Shown in pieces: positions 12,496 to 24,165 of a DNA stretch of 64,000 nucleotides (the stretch's first letter is position 1; every line of letters begins with the position of its first letter). Made by a program: the position numbers and the translations under genes. The notes beneath the pieces are model-generated. The model had not been told where the DNA came from. It saw nothing but the letters and a program-made list of their open reading frames with translations, and searched no databases. Origin of the DNA: Cyathus striatus (taxonomy: Eukaryota > Basidiomycota > Agaricomycetes > Agaricales > Nidulariaceae); contig JAOVFP010000002.1 of NCBI GenBank assembly GCA_025738555.1, positions 5,952,001 through 6,016,000 on the forward strand, given 5' to 3'.

Positions 12496-13235
12496 TATAT
12501 AAATTTCTTATATTACTATGCTTGCCTTCATATCTCTCACTTACAGTATGCTACTACTTTACCTTGATATATGCCACTGCATTCTTATTTATTCTATGAT
12601 CCACAGGAATGTTCTCATGTACACATGTATATTGTCCAAGTCTGACTGTCTGGCAATGATGGTAGAATAATATATAAAGTCTATAGTACATGAGGTGACT
12701 TATGTACTTAGTAGAAATACTAGATTAACTCACCATAAATATCATCCTTTTTGCCAACTACAGTTCAAACCTTCATATTAAGACATTGAGTCTAATCTAT
12801 GTATAGAATAAAAACAGATACACTCTGTTTATTCTATTAATGACCACTATAAGATGTTACTGACTCACTCTAACACCTATTACAGGAAAGATCACCTGAC
12901 CTTTCCTCTAGCAGTTAACACAGTTAAACCACATTGACTTGGGGAATCTTAATGTGCTCTAGACTAAACTAATGAACACTCACCCTACCCAACACCCCTT
13001 CAATATAGAATCATTATCATATTAAAGGTGAGTAATCAATTACTAACATGTACACTAACATTTTTATTCAAAGGAATACACCAGCATTATAGGAATACAA
13101 GAACTATAACACTGGTGGAGACATTGGGAAATAAGTCTATAAGTGCATACATTTAAAACCATACAAACAAGTTGAATCAAGTCATGTCCACACACATGTA
13201 TATTTGACATATGTCCCTGAAAGGTAAAGGTAAAA
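12496..13235. other. Intergenic, AT-rich, no gene
   Basis: No coding frame recognised. The stretch lies between the NLR tail and a retroelement gag relic. Confidence 0.5.
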
Positions 13236-14600
13236 GTGAGGGAACAGAATGGGAAACACACTGCTCAACATGCTAGAGAAGCCACAGAGGAACTTGACAG
13301 GATGCAAGCATCCAGCTCAATACAGCCAACAATTTCAAGGGATAATAGAGAAATCACCACACCACCTGGCATGATAGGAGAATTCCCCAGTGAGGAAAAC
13401 ATGAAGCAAGATATGAGACCATTTGGAGACCCCATGTTTGGCCCATTAGATTGAGATATTAATCCTATAGTTGAAGCACATGCAGACAAAAACAATGAAT
13501 TGGATCAAGAAGAAGAAAAAGAACTCCCTTCTATTCCAGATCTCATTGAGTTTGGAGAACATTTGGGAACAGTAGAAGAAATCATGCATGAAATATCTAA
13601 GGGGCTCATCATAGAATAAGTATATGTGGATTTTCCTGCCTTGCAGTCTCCTGATGTTTTAAGACAGAAACCTACTGATAACTTTACAGCTGCTGGCCTT
13701 CAGGAACATATTGACATTGCTCTAATGGTTGGAAGGGAAGTCATTGGACAGTCATTAAGGTCTAGGCATCTATCTCAGATCAAAGAAATGATTTTCAGTA
13801 CAGAAATAAGGTTAACACAAGAAGTACTAACTTCTGTGTTTCAAATTTGTTTTGATGATAATATTACAGGATATTTCATTTATCAAAAACCTATTCAGAC
13901 ATTAAATAAAGAATTACAGAAAAGAAAAAATTTAGCAGAAGATACACTCAGCTTCACTAGTGCACATATTCCAAATTATTTGGTATGGGGAAAGGATGGA
14001 GAAACCATGACAGTTTGGGAGTGAAATGAGTTCAAAATTCTCTCTGCATGTTATATTTTTGGCCCATCTTGCAGATTATTATGACTTTGGAAAGCCTAAA
14101 GCTTTGATTTCACCCCAAGGAACACCACCTAAATCTCCAAAAATCAAGACTGAGGTCATCACTTCTAAATTAATTAAATGAGTTCTAGCACTTCCACCTG
14201 TCAGCACCTACACAATGAGGCAATGATTAAATCAAAGCTCTGATGCAAGGCCAAGTGAATACCAGTGTGACACACTGCCACATATACTGAACATGGGAAC
14301 TAATCTGCTCAAATGGCCTAGCCTAAGTGCTAATCAGAACAACAGCATTTCAACACATGCCCAACAAATTCAGAATGGTCACATAAGAGCTAACATATGA
14401 AATAACATAGGAATGTCAACATACAGGCATCCTACTATGTACTCTACAGCTCCCAAATTACAAGAATTGTTCTCTAAAAAACAACCAACCATTGCACCTA
14501 GTTCTGGTGATCCAGATCCAGGAGGGGACAACCCTGATGACAATGACCCTAACAGAAATAATAACCATTGAGATCCAATAGACTGTCAAAGACTATCAAA
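13236..14600 (+). pseudogene. Gag-like relic of a Ty3/gypsy-type retroelement
   Basis: One frame reads through 13236-14024 with two stops (near 13452 and 13617). It has the acidic, proline-poor look of retroelement gag, with phrases such as PSIPDLIEFGEHLGTVEEI and LVWGKDGETMTVWE. Further on, after several stops, comes YSTAPKLQELFSKKQ and a Gly/Asp/Asn-rich tail (GGDNPDDNDPNRNNNH), of the kind found near the gag-pol junction of basidiomycete gypsy elements. No zinc knuckle, protease or RT was found next to it. The call rests on pattern resemblance; it is clearly non-functional. Confidence 0.45.
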
Positions 14601-14603
14601 TAG

Positions 14604-14850
14604 GAGGTCTTTATGCTTGCCCCCCCATTCTGTCTGGACTCTAGGTGAACTCTGTGGAATCCAGTCAGACTCCAGCTGGACTCATTTTGGCTGCAAGTCC
14701 AGCCAATTTTATAAATTCAGTCTGGTTCCAGTACACCTGGAATCTGCCTGGAGTCTGGCAAGTTTGGCAGGAATTCTGGCAGACTAAATCTGTTTGGAAC
14801 TCACCTAGACTCCAGTTGGAACTAGGTGGACATGGACTCTCTGTTAGTCA
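14604..14850 (+). mobile_element. Element D: one terminus of the GAG/CAG element family
   Basis: It begins GAGGTCTTTATGCTTGCCCCC, close to the left end of element A, directly after the gag relic. The next 240 bp are word repeats such as GACTCCAGCTGGACTC and CTGGAGTCTGG, the same kind of arm seen in elements A-C. I found no matching second end or 8-bp duplication of TCAAATAG, so this is probably a truncated copy. Confidence 0.55.
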
Positions 14851-14904
14851 CTATTAGTATTACTAGTTGTTATTATTATTAGTTACCTTTAATTAATTTA
14901 TAGT

Positions 14905-14997
14905 AAAAAGATGCAACAAACTGGGATTGAACCCTCAGTGAACAGACAAGTCATGTGAGCAACTAGAGCATACACAATACCAATACACCAAACAGTC
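14905..14997 (-). ncRNA. tRNA-derived relic or SINE-like Pol III unit
   Basis: On the minus strand there is an A-box match TGGTGTATTGG (14990-14980) and a B-box match GGTTCAATCCC (14933-14923), about 46 nt apart. A T5 run follows at 14909-14905, as expected for a Pol III terminator. The acceptor and T stems do not pair well, so this is not an intact tRNA. A tRNA-derived SINE head or a decayed tRNA is more likely. Confidence 0.42.
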
Positions 14998-15059
14998 TTA
15001 TATTTTTCAGAGACAGCACACTACATAATAACCATATATTTCATTTTCCTGAAATGGTA

Positions 15060-16195
15060 TGTCATATTTCCCACCCTGTTTTTTCTTTCTCTCTTATGTC
15101 AACACTTCCACCTTCCTACATCAACATATCAAGTGCCTCAAACCCCCTTTCCACATCATCACCCCAAGCCCCCTTCTCACATCATCACCTAAAGCCCCCT
15201 TTTCACATCATCACCTCAAGCCTTCTCTGACATCATCACCTCAAGCCCCCTTCACATGTTAGCACCTCAAGATTCCTTCCTACATCATTGACCCATGCCC
15301 ACCTCCCTTGTTGGCACCCAAATTGACTCTCAAGTGCAAGATTGATAGCACAGCAAGGTTGATAACATATGTGATAGACACTGTGGTGTGAACAGTTGCA
15401 CATGTGTGAGCACATACAAATCTAAAGGTACTTGTTTCCCCTCTTTCTCCCTCTTCCCCTCTCACTACTGGACAACAGGCACTGTCTATAGATGTGCCTT
15501 TCTCCCCTCCCTCATTCTCATCTTGTAAGTAATGGTTCCTCACCCCCTTGTCTCCTTCCACTGCCTCATCTCACAAGTGATGAGAGTAATGGTGTCTCCC
15601 TGCCACCTCAGCTGCTGGTCTCACAAATGACAAGTGTGCTTCCACTGCCACCTCATCTGGCAAGTGACAAGTGTGTGTGTGTGCATCCCCCTCCTCATTG
15701 CTTTCCAGGACAAGCACTCTCATGTCCCTCTCCTCTCCTTCACCTCATCTCACAAGGAGACAAGTGTTTGTCCATTCCCACTCCTATCCCTCACCTCATC
15801 TCACAATTGACAAGCATGTGTGCATACATGTGTCCCCCCACATCCCCTTCCTCACCACCACCTCACATCCTCCATTCCCCCATCCCCCCATCCCCCCATC
15901 CTCCTCTCCCCCACCTCATCTCACAAGTGATAAGTGTGTGTGCATCCCCCCTCCTTATCACTTGCCAGGATGAGTGTGTGCATGTCCCCCTCTTCTCCAC
16001 CTCACACATCCACTGTCCCCTCATCATCCTCTCCCCCATCTTGTCCAGCAAGTGATGAATGTGTGTGCATGTGTGCATCCCCCCTCATTGCTTGCCAGGA
16101 TGAGTGTGCATGTCCCCCTCCTCTCCACCACCTCATGCCCTCCTTTCCCCATCCTCCTCTCCCCTGCTCATTCTCTTCTCATGCCAATGGGCTGA
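15060..16195 (+). repeat. Pyrimidine-rich degenerate minisatellite
   Basis: First part (15120-15260): CATCATCACCTCAAGCCCCCTT repeats. Second part (15480-16190): repeats around CTCACAAGTGACAAGTGTG, GTGCATCCCCCTCCTCATTGC and CTTGCCAGGATGAGTGTG. The open frames across it are proline/serine-rich artefacts. Confidence 0.75.
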
Positions 16196-16289
16196 GGGCA
16201 GAAGGCTGTGATTTGCTTAAAATAGTTTAGATAACCATGCAGTGTAGCCAATTGAATGTAATATATATTTATCCATGTTCAGTGTAGCC

Positions 16290-16296
16290 TATAAAA
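16290..16296 (+). promoter_or_regulatory. TATA box
   Basis: TATAAAA about 145 bp upstream of the ATG at 16442, followed by a C-rich leader (CAACCCCCCCACTCC). Confidence 0.4.
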
Positions 16297-16441
16297 GGCT
16301 GTATATTTTAGTTTTTTGATCATGAGAAATTGCTGTGCATCTTCTGACTTCTAAGATCTTGGTTTGCATCAACCCCCCCACTCCTTCTCAACCACCACCA
16401 CTATCTTGCTATCTCAAAGCATTTTAACACATCTACACACA

Positions 16442-17431
16442 ATGGCTCATTGTTCCACTTGCTCTGCTACAACTCAGGCTTCTAGTGTCACTCCTACTGA
16501 GTCTGCTTCACAGTCAGTTGCTACACATGAAACTCACAGTGAGTCTCACAAGTGTGATACTTCTGTCACCAATCTTACAGCCCAATCACCAACAAAGAAG
16601 CAGGCTATGGCCAACAAACCTATTACAGATAATCTGAAGACTGAAAATGTGCTGGAAAAACAGGGTAAAAAATAGTAAAAGGCAAGAAAGGCAAAAAAAC
16701 TCAGTATGGTTTCATAACTTTCTTTCACTGCCTTGCTAATACTTTTTAGAAAAACTTCAGAAATGAAAAGTGCTGAGGATGCTGCTGCAGATGAAGAAGG
16801 TGTACCTGACCTTACTGTGTATGTATTAGATATATTTATACAATATTTATGTACTAATAATACTTAGTGCTGAAAGGGTGCTGGAGGAAAGCAGCCTTCC
16901 TGTTGCCCCTCCAAAGTGGGTTCCATCTTCTGATGTACCTCAACCAGCAGCTCCAGTTTTTACTGTTACTCATAAGTGCTATTCAGACATGAAAAAGGTA
17001 AAAATATTCATCTATATACATAAAATTTGTATCTAAATATTTATATCTTCTACAGTTGAAGAAGAACATGAATCTGATGGATATGGAACCAATAATGAAA
17101 GTGAAAATAAAGGTTTGAATTGATAGCTTACATATATATTTACTAACACAAGTTATATTTCAGAAAATATTGAAGGTTCAAGTGATGGATCAAATGCAGG
17201 TCATGGAAATGAATCAGATCACAGTGATGGTAAGTGATATTAGCATCACATCTTTCAAGTCTGACAAAAAGTACACAGAAGATCACACCAGTAAGAATAA
17301 AGGTAAGAAAAATTCAGTAATGTTATAACTGTATTACTGTATTTAAGATCTTGAAAGGGAGTGATATCAGTGTTGTATCTTTCAAGTCCAACAACAATCA
17401 TACAGAAGACAGGACCAGTAAAGATAAAGGT
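16442..17431 (+). CDS. Unrecognised multi-exon gene with a repeated mini-exon
   Basis: The ATG opens a Ser/Thr-rich reading (MAHCSTCSATTQASS...) that runs to a stop at 16673-16675. After that, exon-like pieces separated by good GT-AG introns of about 45-60 nt can be followed: near 16750-16818, 16869-16998, 17056-17112, 17163-17230, then two similar mini-exons at about 17232-17301 and 17347-17429. Those two read SDISITSFKSDKKYTEDHTS and SDISVVSFKSNNNHTEDRTS, so one was copied from the other together with its intron. The protein would be acidic and low-complexity. The early stop means exon 1 has a missed splice or the gene is dead. No function is known; it may belong to a mobile element. Confidence 0.4.
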
Positions 17432-17620
17432 ATGGATTTTCAGTAATATTCCCACTACCTTTTAAGGTAGTTGGGTTATAGGGTGGTCTCGATTTCCCTA
17501 TAAGGTAATTTCAGGATCTTGAATGGGATCTGAGTCTGCTTTGCTAGAGGCCTGCAACAATATGTGACCAATGACATGTTGAGTAGTCCAGACATATCAA
17601 TATATATTTGAAGTAAAAAC

Positions 17621-17978
17621 TGTTGAGATTATCTTATCTTGATGAAGCAGATCAGCAGATCTAATCTAATCATGGAACTCCATAGCACATACTAGAACCT
17701 TCTAGTAGGTTTATTCTTAGGTAGATGTTATTATTAGTATTTCTATATACAGTAGTGCTGTACACAACAGCTTAACAGCTTTACAACACTTATACAGCAG
17801 TAGTTATTTATATACACCTCTTGTACAGTATATAAACCCCTCAGTTTCACTGGATAATAATAAGGAAGTCTTACACTCCTATCTAGTTGCTCTAAGCCTC
17901 TTCTCTACACTCAACCTCTCAGGTGAGCCTGTACCCAGATCAGCAACTGCCCTGTGCAGAGTCCTTGCTGTTTCTACA
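17621..17978 (+). mobile_element. Putative solo LTR
   Basis: Starts TGTTGAGATT, ends TTTCTACA, with a TATA-like GTATATAAACCCC in the second half. The 5 bp outside are AAAAC and GAAAC (4 of 5 match). The right flank abuts the pogo-like element. Copia LTRs of basidiomycetes often begin TGTTGAGAT; that family call is tentative. Confidence 0.42.
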
Positions 17979-18069
17979 GAAACTAAGAATAGAAACACAA
18001 TACTGTACCCTTTTGACCAACTGTTCAGTAATGCATCACAGGATGCCATGAACATGAACAGATGTGCAT

Positions 18070-18103
18070 TTCATCATGCATCACAGTGATCCATGAACAG
18101 AGG
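18070..18103 (+). repeat. Subterminal repeat, left
   Basis: The 34-bp block TTCATCATGCATCACA..CATGAACAGAGG recurs in the same orientation at 23929-23962 with three differences. A further related block (ATGCATCACAGGATGCCATGAAC) lies at about 18030. These may be transposase-binding sites. Confidence 0.6.
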
Positions 18104-18189
18104 TACAAGGAGATATCAAGAACCATGGAAATCCAAAAAATCTTTACTATTTTTGGCTACAGAACAGTGCTACTACTGCTACTGTATAT

Positions 18190-20700
18190 TATTTAATGTT
18201 CTTCATAAGTTGTTGAAGAATATAATGTGTTTCTCTTTTTGTTCCTTTGACCATGCCCTACTTTACCAACAGCCTCTTCCAATGTGCACTCCACATCAGC
18301 AGAAAGCTCCAGTCCACCTGCAGCACTCACCCTGTATTTTGATTTCATATCAGAATTGGAACTAAGATCTTGTCCCTGAATATTAGACTCAAAATAACCA
18401 AGAACTGCATCAAGTGGTACAGCAGAATCTGAGGTGAAACTTTCCACTGTAACAAGCTCCCCCTGATTTAAAATAAAACCATCATTGGAATCAGCAACTG
18501 TAACATTCTGTGTGGTGAGATTGAGGTCTTCAGATGAAAAAATTTGCTTGAGCTCACCATTAAATTTGCAATCATCAAGGTAGAGGTCACGCAATATATC
18601 CCGAGCTTCCATACTGGTGAGACTTTCCCAGGAAAGATTCAAATCACCAATATGGCACAGCTTCCAGGCCTGAGGTAATGTTTCAGTGTCAATTAAAACT
18701 GCTTAAAGCATAGAGTAGAACAACTTGAAGTACATACATTCTGTATCACTTCTGGCTTGTTCAAAGTCTCGAAGATATTTACAAGCCAACCTACAGTTCT
18801 ATCATGCAGTGTCTTTAGTTGAGTATTGATTGAAACATTACCAGGCTGAACACCATCTTTTAATTGGCAGAGAACCTCTCCAACCAGATCCTGATGAGCA
18901 AATTGCTTAAGCAAGTGTTTCAATGCATAATTGATGCCAACATCACAAGGCTGGAAGAGGCCAGTCAAGCCAGCTGGCACAAAGAGAACAATGATAGATG
19001 GATGATGTATATGCATCCAATCTCAAAACTCCTGGGATCAATGAACTGACCAGCAGTCTATCCAATAGATTGCTACCTGATTTATTTGTAGCCCTAGTCT
19101 TCTGCAAACCTCGACAAAGTATGGAGCTAAGGTAGTATTGACATAGTTTTTCATAGTTTCTTGTGTAGACCAATATGTATCAGTTTTTGACATCTCAAAT
19201 AAGAAATTGAGACACTTTTCATCCTCCATTCAATTCATGTTTTGTGATGGTAGTGATTGTGTTGTTGACCCTTGATAAATTGCCTGGAATGGAAGAAGAG
19301 TCCCATCAGCTGATATATTAATGAAAGCAGTGAACACTCTCTTGTCATCAGCTCCAACACTGGAGACCTGACTGGAGCCAGTCTCAGCATATGTCATGCC
19401 AGCCCCAGGTGAAAGAACAACTTGTGTTTGATCACCATTGACAATCAGTGCAGGAGTGGTAATATCATACTCTTTTATAACATGGGCCATGCACAAAAAA
19501 GCTTTCCGCAGGATCTCATCTGCATTTGCAGGAATCTTTCTCCCAGCACAAGTAGCACAGCATAAAGACCAGCCTAAAGCTCGATGAACAAACTTGAGGA
19601 CAAAGCTTTCAGAACAAGTGAATAGAGAGCCATCGCTGAATGGCATTTTGAAGATTTTGGGTTCTAGATATTCAAGCTGGCCAATAATTATGCCACAAAT
19701 TGTTGATAGAGTAAGAGGGACAGATGACTGTCGAAGGCCTTCAAGGTATGTAAGAATAGTCTTTGTGGTTTCAGGATAATCCACCTAAAGGTAATTAGAA
19801 CTACAGGTCTAAGTCTAAGGTAGACATTCATACCAATATTCCAACTCTAGTCATTAGTCCACCTGGCTTGTTTCCTGCAGCTACACACTTTAAGGTCTTT
19901 TCACTCCAGCAAGTGCTCTCTCCAGATCGATCTATCCATTGACCAACTGTTTGTGGTACAAGTCTTTTGAAAAGAGTAATGTTCAACTTCTGTAGTTCTT
20001 TGACGATTTCAGAGGGACTCATTCCGGGTCCTACTTTCATAGCAACATCTGAGATCAGCAGCCATAGCGATGGTGTCATCCAGTTCACCAGTTTGGCCTC
20101 CTTGTATGTGTTTTTGAGCTTTCTTGGTCACCCTGTGTTTATGTTTTTATTATGAACATCTTCTTTAAAAATATGCTGAGGTCGAGATATTTCAGCTATA
20201 TTCTTGGAGTTTTGATCAGTCTGAGACTGCAGTGTGGTTTTCTTCTGTTGGATTGTGAGTTTAGTGCATATACAAGTGTGTACAGAACTCACATGCAATA
20301 TTTTTCCTGCAGTATCATGTATACCTACTCTGATATCTTCTGCCACCCTATGATCTCGCAAGTTCTGCTGATGTTCAGCTGCAAGCTTTCACTTGTTTTC
20401 TGCCAACCATTGAGTGTTAGCTCTCGCTTTTGAAATCCTCCTCTCAATCCCTATAGACTGCTCCTCTTGCACTCATTTTCTATCTGCCTTAATGCACTCT
20501 TCCCCAGGATTTTGGATAAAGTATGCTCTAATATCATTGGAAGGCCTGTAGACAGTGCTCTTGACCTCCCTCTTATGCTTTCCCAGAAGTGATGTAGATG
20601 AAGGTGACATCTCCAGGTAAGCTGGAAGGGATTCAGAGTGCAATGATGAGGTATCATGCACACAAGGAGACCCAGAAGGACAGAATTGTGACATTGCCAG
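18190..20700 (-). pseudogene. DDE_1 (pogo/CENP-B-like) transposase
   Basis: Read on the minus strand from about 20700. The first part is Ser-rich with basic residues and is split by stops or introns. An HTH-like segment follows (SPSEIVKELQKLN..VGQWID, near 20000), then the catalytic core. First Asp in NGDQT (near 19435), followed by the family phrase DDKRVFTAF. Second Asp in IDCWSVH (near 19055). Third Asp in GLFQPCDVGIN (near 18945), whose GLTGLFQPCDVG setting is typical of pogo/DDE_1 enzymes. The acidic C-terminus ends near 18200. At least five blocks need introns or frame changes; some breaks look like real GT-AG introns, but a stop between the first two Asp blocks (near 19230) suggests damage. 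It pairs with the Ulp1 gene upstream on the same strand. Confidence 0.72.
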
Positions 20701-20869
20701 TATTATAGCTGGGGGTGTGTGAGGTTGGATTGAGACAGAAGATCCACAAGCAATAGGTAATGTTGTACACTCATAGGATTGCTGATTTATATTGTTAGAT
20801 AATAAAGATACTAGAACAAAATAACTTACAGTGTCAATTTCTCATTGAGCAACACATATGAACATACAT

Positions 20870-22068
20870 ATTCATTCCACAGTCACCTCTGACTCTTGAA
20901 TAAGTTCCACTGATCCATGAAATACAGATGCACATATTGCATTAAGCACAAAGACACCACATGAAACTTTGTCATTAACTTGCTGAGTGATTGGAAGATT
21001 GAAGAAGAGAAGATAGCTTTTGTATGTTTTTCAGTCCACCAATGAAGTGCATCATATAGATCTGTGTCAATATTTCCCATTGAATCCCCATAATGAATAA
21101 CTTTATGAACTCGGCTCATCCCAACTGCCACCCAATGGTTCCCATTGATATTTGCAACCCCCACACCCATTCACATGATCCATGAGCAAACTCTTCTCCA
21201 AGCCTCCAATGGTAGCTGCTGGTACCTTCGCTGCCATAGTCACCAGAGCTTCAATCCCTATGGAACTTCTGAAGAAACATAAAGAAGTGATCTTCAACTA
21301 CTTCATGGGATGCCTTGAGTCGAGCACAAATGAGATCAAGCTGAATAAGTTCACTATTTTGGGAGATGTGCATACTTGAGAACCAATCTTGCAAAAGATA
21401 AGTAATCAAGGTCTCCATTGTTCCTCCATATATAAAACCACTGAGATTTCCACTACATGGAATAGCGTCAAGTAAATGTAGTGCAGAACTACACAATGTC
21501 TGTATTCCTGAGGATCTGGCTGACCTCTGGTACCTTATGAGGAACAGTTCAGCAGCAGACCACTTCCTCTTCAATATCCAAAATGCCAAAACCTCTGACC
21601 AGTAAGAGGCCACCCAGGCCAGATATGCTAGAGTAGATATGTCTCCTTCCAGGTTATGGGTACACTGGATCACAAATTTAACATTTGTATCTCTTGACCA
21701 TTCTGATATCTTTTCAATAATGTTTTGTGAAGGTATTTGTATGGTCTTCAATACATCAAGATCCACCATGTTGTCTGTACTCAGACAGGAGTCTACATTG
21801 ATGTAATCTTCGAGTTTTTCAGTCAAACAGGACATTTTTGAGACCTGGTTTGGAAGTGAGAGATCAAAAAGCTCTCTGACCATTGGTATCAAGCTCAGTA
21901 ATAGATGACAATGAATATGCAAAGGAATTGGTGACAATAAGTCCATATTCCTATTATATACATACATATTAGTGAAAGTTAAAATGAATGTGATGAAGAG
22001 ATGTTAGCTTACCTAGATGAATTATGAGAAACTCTGGATGTCTGACTGATATATTGAGCAAATTTCAT
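20870..22068 (-). pseudogene. Ulp1-like (C48) cysteine protease carried by the pogo-like element
   Basis: Start ATG at 22068 (MKFAQYISQTS). A GT-AG intron of about 60 nt lies at roughly 22014-21955, and the reading continues to 21251 as an acidic/hydrophobic region containing AWVASYWSEVLAFWI. The protease core follows in other frames. The His is in NGNHWVAVGM (near 21130) and the Asp in IHYGDSMG (near 21085). The catalytic Cys is in DKVSCGVFVLNAI (near 20955), preceded by LPITQQ, as expected for Ulp1/C48 enzymes. So all triad residues exist, but the Cys block is in a different frame from the His/Asp block and a stop precedes the core. C48 enzymes cut SUMO-like tags; the role here is unknown. 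Frame breaks could partly be unseen introns. Confidence 0.68.
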
Positions 22069-23928
22069 GAAGCAAAAGCCTAGGATTGCAATTGAACAAG
22101 TTAGAACAGAGAGTGAGAGATGGAGAGAGTTGTCAGTTGAGTATTTTGAGGGATAAAGTGTCAATGCAGTGGATAAGACTAATATTTTTAGTAAAGGCAG
22201 CGCAGACTTGATTAGGGAGCAATAGAGAAAGCAAGCAGTTTATATATGGCCCAGTGTGACACCACCTGTGCATTTAGGTATAAAATTGCACATTTCTACC
22301 ATTTACAGTCTTAAATCTGTACACATTAATGAACCCCAGATAATAAATAAAGATCTATGGACTGCTACAAAATAGCAAGCCTTGTACTTATTGGCCTTTT
22401 ATTTGGGTTAATATTCAACAGTTCATATCATAAAATATAGTACAAGTGCTTCTATGTCCAACCTACCATTAGCCTGGTGTGTAGGAAAAGATATTAAATA
22501 TTGAAGGGACCGCTTTTCTGCCAGTCACATGACTTGTATATGTTTTAATTTCACTTTGATACCACTAAGTTGTTTGTTTGGCATCAGGATTGAAGTCTAA
22601 AAAACAGTCAATGACATAAATATGAATTAAAGAATATTTCAAAGTGATGTAGAATAGTCAATTCTTCATCAATCAGGATGATTTTGGTCTTGATCGGAAG
22701 CTAGAATTTAGTACATTCTATTCTAGTATGATAGGGAATGGTCTCACCGAAGCACAGGCCTGGATAAGAACAAAACATTAGATCAAAGATGACAATTTTA
22801 TGATGATCTACCCAAAATGATCAATGATGAGACACTGTAGCATCTGAAAACCATGGGAATTGAACATTCTAGAGGATTCTAATGCCTCGGAGTGACTCAT
22901 AGTCAAATGATAGCTAAATAAAGACACAAATAAGGACAGGGGAAGTGTTTCAGGTAGATATATGTAGTATACAGTGTCTGGGAAAATCATAATAATAGTT
23001 CTGGGCTTTGTATATTTAAGTAGGTACTATAGAGGGTAGAAAGGCAAGCAGATTCGCACCTTTCTTGCCCAGGTACAATAGGTATTGGGTAGTGGTTTAG
23101 GTCTTATTTGTTTCAAAGAATATATTGTTTTGGTTCGCATTTTGGGTATCTTTTGGAAAGAATTGAAGTTCTGAGACTCCAGAGAGGGCCTAGGACTTAG
23201 TTATTTCAATAAAGTGGTTTCATAAGAGTAAAGGGTTGTTAAGACACTTCTACAAAGTTTGGAGTAGTACAAAGGTGTATTACTTGAATTCTACAATAAA
23301 ATTCTATTGCATTTCGATTCAAAGGCTTTTCAAATGATTTAAACTTGCATAAGACAATAAGAAGGAACACCCACCTTTCCCACAACTCGCACTTAAAGAG
23401 TCTTGTGAATTTTATAGTGAAATAAGTTGCAAACATAGAGCCAATTTCACTACTAGAACACAAGTACCCCTTTTCACTGGTGAAAGCAATTAAACCTAAA
23501 AACAAGTAAATTACTATGGGACAGTGGTAAACAATGGACTCAGATTAAGGAATGGAACAGAATGAATACCATAGCTTGAAACAATATGAATAAATTGAAA
23601 AACAGGCTCAAAAGAGTCAAATTTGAAGAAAGATGTCAAGTTAGCATGAAACTTCAGGGTTTGGTGTTATTGACAGTGTCAAAGATGTATATATGTCTTG
23701 AGATGTCCCTTAGAGTTAGGTATGTTGTTGGGACAGTGCTTGTTAAGATCCATTTTGAGGAAGAATGGATAGTGAGTGTGAGGAGCAGGGATTTCAGAAT
23801 GAGTGACTCTTGAAAGTGAAAGGACTCAAGCAAGAGTGCATATGGATGTGTCACTAGCACTCTTGAATGTGATCTTGATGATTATGTAACCTATTATTAC
23901 TAAAAATTTGAACTGAACAGATCCTTGG
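22069..23928. other. Non-coding part of the pogo-like element
   Basis: Between the Ulp1 start and the right subterminal repeat. Only short open frames without recognisable domains. The large spacer could hold the promoter or a lost gene. Confidence 0.45.
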
Positions 23929-23962
23929 TTCATCATGCATCACATTGACACATGAACAGAGG
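23929..23962 (+). repeat. Subterminal repeat, right
   Basis: Direct-orientation partner of 18070-18103, 60 bp inside the right end of the pogo-like element. Confidence 0.6.
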
Positions 23963-24165
23963 GTCCAACTGTTCATCGTCGTCACAGCATAATTTGACAA
24001 ACAGTTGGTCGAAATGGTACAGTAGCCTTCCTCCATCAACCCCTCTCTGCACTCATTTTATTTTTCATTTATACACCAGCCTGTATTATGTACTTCCATC
24101 CAACTTTGATCCAAGTCCATTCACCCCACATTGCCCTTGCCATTGACATATCCAGGCACATACTC

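Larger units (their letters stand above)
18003..24022 (-). mobile_element. Complete pogo-like (Tc1/mariner) transposon with Ulp1 gene
   Basis: The left end is CTGTACC(C)TTT(T)GACC followed by AACTGTT. The right end, read inward, is CTGTACC(A)TTT(C)GACC followed by AACTGTT, giving 23-bp inverted termini with two mismatches. Both ends are flanked by TA (18001-18002 and 24023-24024), the target duplication of the Tc1/mariner superfamily. The 6020-bp interior carries a DDE_1-type transposase and a Ulp1-like cysteine protease gene, both on the minus strand. A TTCATCATGCATCACA repeat lies near both ends. Both genes show frame breaks, so the copy is probably dead. Confidence 0.85.
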
